Below, piece after piece: positions 61,863 to 64,000 of a stretch of DNA of 64,000 nt. A program made the position numbers and the translations under genes. The stretch covers positions 7,750,001 through 7,814,000 of the forward strand of contig NZ_CP197418.1 in the NCBI RefSeq assembly GCF_052161655.1. Reading direction: 5' to 3'. The notes under the pieces are model-generated. The model worked only from the letters and a program-made list of their open reading frames with translations. It had not been told where the DNA came from and did not search any database. The stretch's first letter is position 1. The number at the start of each line of letters is the position of its first letter. Origin of the DNA: Novipirellula sp052161655. Lineage in GTDB: Bacteria; Planctomycetota; Planctomycetia; Pirellulales; Pirellulaceae.

Positions 61863-62243
61863 TTATTTGGGCTTTCTTCCACCAAACTCTGGTTCGAGTT
61901 GCAAGTGTTTGGCGATCCCGATTGCTACGGCTTCGACATCGGCGAGCACGTCTTCGTTCGAAAATCGCAGCACATCCCAGCCTCTTCTTTCGATATATCG
62001 CTGGCGTGATTCGTCCGCTTCGTAGATTGCATCATGGTAGCCTCCGTCGATTTCGACAATTTGCTTCCGCTGAATACACGCGAAATCCGTGATGTAGGGT
62101 TCGATCGGATGTTGCCGTCGGAATTTCAACCCGCAAAGTCTCCTGCCTCGAAGCACTCGCCATAGCAGTGACTCCGCTTTTGTTTGTCTCGCGCGAAGTT
62201 CGCGAGCTTTGACGGTTGTGTTCGGGTTTTCTCGAATCGCCAT
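61863..62243 (-). CDS. DUF559 endonuclease-like protein inside the repeat array
   Basis: 127 residues. The DUF559 (very-short-patch-repair-like, PD-(D/E)XK) fold is clear: LRARQTKAESLLWRVLRGRRLCGLKFRRQHPIEPYITDFACIQRKQIVEIDGGYHD...ESRQRYIERRGWDVLRFSNEDVLAD. Likely catalytic residues are Asp in YITDFA and Glu in VEIDG, with the following His. Start: ATG at 62243. The gene lies on the same strand as the repeat units, between a 3'-truncated unit (62405-62511) and a full unit (61606-61781). Such genes are usually orphan; here the context suggests it moves or is maintained with the repeats (inference). Confidence 0.88.
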   Translation of the reverse strand: MAIRENPNTTVKARELRARQTKAESLLWRVLRGRRLCGLKFRRQHPIEPYITDFACIQRKQIVEIDGGYHDAIYEADESRQRYIERRGWDVLRFSNEDVLADVEAVAIGIAKHLQLEPEFGGRKPK

Positions 62244-62404
62244 CACTATCGGCCCTCCCCATTAGTTCGTGATGCCATCCCAGATCATACCGAGCCTTCG
62301 ATGCGAATGCATATCAAATCGTTGTGGCCGGTGAAACCTACTTCGCATGTACGAAGCCAGAGAGGTCAGGCGGAAAGTGATGGATTGGTTGGTGTGAATG
62401 CTGA

Positions 62405-62570
62405 GAGAGCACATTTGATGCGGCGTACGGCGCGGATTGCTCGGACGGCCCTCGCCCGAGCAATCGCTAAAGGCTCTGCTCGACCTCTCCCAAACAAGTT
62501 TGGGAGAGGTGACACGACGCAAGCCACCTCGCCTGCGCGAGGTTTGGCGGAGAGGTGGCAAACCGCGAGC
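62405..62570 (-). repeat. Truncated ~175-bp repeat unit plus 59-base spacer
   Basis: 62405-62511 is the hairpin half of the repeat (CTCTCCCAAACAAGTTTGGG at its end); the other half is missing, with the break close to that of the partial unit at 61199. 62512-62570 is the same 59-base spacer as in array 3, more diverged. The rest of 62244-62587 contains no gene. Confidence 0.8.
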
Positions 62571-62587
62571 CTTTGCATGGCACGCGG

Positions 62588-64000
62588 CTACTTGCTGTCG
62601 CCGTTGCGGCTGCTGCGGTCCAACAGGATTCCAAGTGGCATCGTTTCCGTTTTGACGCTGAAATTGACATCGCGTTGCGGGAACGGAATCGAAATGTTCG
62701 CCTCTCGGAATGCCTGGATGATCGCCGTGTTGACTTCATGGGTAACCCCAACTCGGCGGTCAAGATTCGCCAAGTAAAAGCGGACCGCAAAGTTTAGCGA
62801 ACTGTCGCCAAACGAGTCAAAGTTGATCAACGGAGCGGGGTCGTCCATCACGTCAGGATGCTCGCGGACCACACGTTCCAAGATCGCGCGGACTTGATCG
62901 GGATCGGCGTCGTATTCGACTCCGACTTCGATCGACAAGCGATTGATCACGTTCGAGAGTGACCAATTGAGAATCTTGCCAGTGATCAGATCCTTATTGG
63001 GAACAACCAACTCTTTGCGTTCCCAGCTGGTCACCGTCGTCGCTCGCATTTGGATTCGTGAAACGACACCCGTGGTCCCGTCGATTGTGACGATGTCTCC
63101 AACACGAACGGGGCGTTCGAGCAACAGGATGATGCCTGAGACGAAATTAGCCACAATTTCTTGCAGACCAAAACCAAGGCCGACGGATGCTGCGGCAAGT
63201 AACCAACCAAGCTGAGTCCATGGCACGCGGAGGATATTCAAAACCACAAAACTGCCAGCGACCGTCAATGTGTAGCGAAGAATCGTGGTCAACGCATAAC
63301 GGGCTCCACTGTCGAGCGATGTACGACGGAGCACGAACAACTCTAAAAGCCCCGGCAAATTCCGAATCGCATAGACAAGCACTACGATCGTCATGAGCGC
63401 GTACAGCAGATCGCGGATGGTAACCGTTTCAATATTCTCACCGACATGGACTCGCCACAATTCGATGCGGTCAAAAATTTCGATCGCTGGTAAAACGTTG
63501 CTCCAAATCAGAGCGAAACCTGACAACGCGATCACCGTGGCCATCACATAGACCAATTGCCGCGTCTGACGATCGAGCTTCGGCAAATCCGCCTTGTCTT
63601 CCTCTTGAAGTTCGATACCGATATCAGTGGGCAACCCTTCGGCGGAAGAGGCTTGCAACGCGGCAAGTTTCTTTTCACGCATCTCGCGTGCTTGCCGTCT
63701 TGCGACGTCGCGGTAATGCAGACTTAGCCATCGAAACGCCAATGCCATAACGAGCAGCAACATCACTAGTAGCAGAATCGACGTTTGCATCAACTTGCCC
63801 AAGTTGAATGCGGTATCGAGGTAACCGGCAACCGCCAGCACGGCAAAGACGAGCGGAAATCCGGTCAGAACCAGCCAGATCACGCGGCGCCATCGATACG
63901 CCATCGAATCCGGATTGTCACGTCGGACTTGGTTGAAAATTGGACTATTTACGGAGAAGATTACGTTGTGAAACATCGCAGTGACCAGGAACAACGCGAT
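62588..64000 (-). CDS. MscS-family mechanosensitive channel (5' end outside window)
   Basis: At least 470 residues of the C-terminal part; the frame continues past the window edge. Several N-proximal transmembrane helices, a charged cytoplasmic loop (RRQAREMREKKLAALQASSAEGLPTDIGIELQEEDKADLPKLD), two more helices, then the MscS core: GLGFGLQEIVANFVSGIILLLERPVRVGDIVTIDGTTGVVSRIQMRATTVTSWERKELVVPNKDLITGKILNWSL, and the C-terminal VRFYLANLDRRVGVTHEVNTAIIQAFREANISIPFPQRDV. The size and extra helices point to the MscK/KefA-like long branch. Opens under membrane tension to release solutes in hypo-osmotic shock. Tail ends RSSRNGDSK. Confidence 0.93.
   Translation of the reverse strand: MALFLVTAMFHNVIFSVNSPIFNQVRRDNPDSMAYRWRRVIWLVLTGFPLVFAVLAVAGYLDTAFNLGKLMQTSILLLVMLLLVMALAFRWLSLHYRDVARRQAREMREKKLAALQASSAEGLPTDIGIELQEEDKADLPKLDRQTRQLVYVMATVIALSGFALIWSNVLPAIEIFDRIELWRVHVGENIETVTIRDLLYALMTIVVLVYAIRNLPGLLELFVLRRTSLDSGARYALTTILRYTLTVAGSFVVLNILRVPWTQLGWLLAAASVGLGFGLQEIVANFVSGIILLLERPVRVGDIVTIDGTTGVVSRIQMRATTVTSWERKELVVPNKDLITGKILNWSLSNVINRLSIEVGVEYDADPDQVRAILERVVREHPDVMDDPAPLINFDSFGDSSLNFAVRFYLANLDRRVGVTHEVNTAIIQAFREANISIPFPQRDVNFSVKTETMPLGILLDRSSRNGDSK

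Overview
The window looks like chromosome from a planctomycete of the Pirellulaceae (Rhodopirellula-like). The evidence is gene content: ELWxxDGT, DUF11, YTV and BBP7 surface proteins, two proteins whose N-terminus carries a planctomycete-type Arg-rich 'LExRxLL'-like export signal, a DUF1549/DUF1553 cytochrome next to a DUF1501 protein, a TPR protein with RNA polymerase alpha-CTD modules, and many long-armed intergenic palindromes. Genes are mostly in short operons with frequent minor start codons and few clear Shine-Dalgarno sites.

Layout. 1-4.9 kb: truncated ELWxxDGT surface protein and a TIGR03032-like/adenylate-forming fusion. 5-10.1 kb: SDR epimerase, then a reverse-strand operon of an NHL propeller, a PhnD-like binding protein, a PQQ-like propeller and a four-helix membrane protein. 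PhnD and PQQ are joined by a dnaX-like -1 frameshift signal (A9G, stop, GC-rich stem-loop). 10.7-17 kb: acyl-CoA dehydrogenase, glnE with a degenerate adenylyl-removing site, and a primary-type sigma factor. 17.1-21.8 kb: two glycosyltransferases, a secreted protein and a PIG-L deacetylase. 22-28 kb: TPR/alpha-CTD protein overlapping a GspE-type ATPase, tRNA-Thr(CGU), a GNAT protein and a short SecA-like ATPase. 28.3-40.2 kb: YTV protein, LolC/LolD exporter, RsmD, a 1564-residue DUF11 protein and a BBP7 outer-membrane protein. 40.7-45.1 kb: receiver-Ser/Thr kinase fusion and a cluster of TPR, WXG100-like, coiled-coil and receiver-Hpt proteins. 45.2-50.7 kb: sugar isomerase, zinc-ribbon membrane protein, and B12-dependent ribonucleotide reductase with a good promoter, possible NrdR boxes and a strong terminator. 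51-61.2 kb: CE15 esterase, ThuA protein, C45 acyltransferase, DUF1549/1553 and DUF1501 pair. 61.9-64 kb: a DUF559 endonuclease inside a repeat array, then a truncated MscS channel.

Most unusual features: (1) the probable programmed frameshift fusing PhnD and PQQ domains; (2) a structured ~175-bp repeat with 10-bp terminal inverted repeats, in three arrays, one of which contains the DUF559 nuclease gene; (3) a WXG100-like gene cluster beside phosphorelay genes; (4) several families of palindromic intergenic elements. All assignments are by reading of motifs; no database search was run.
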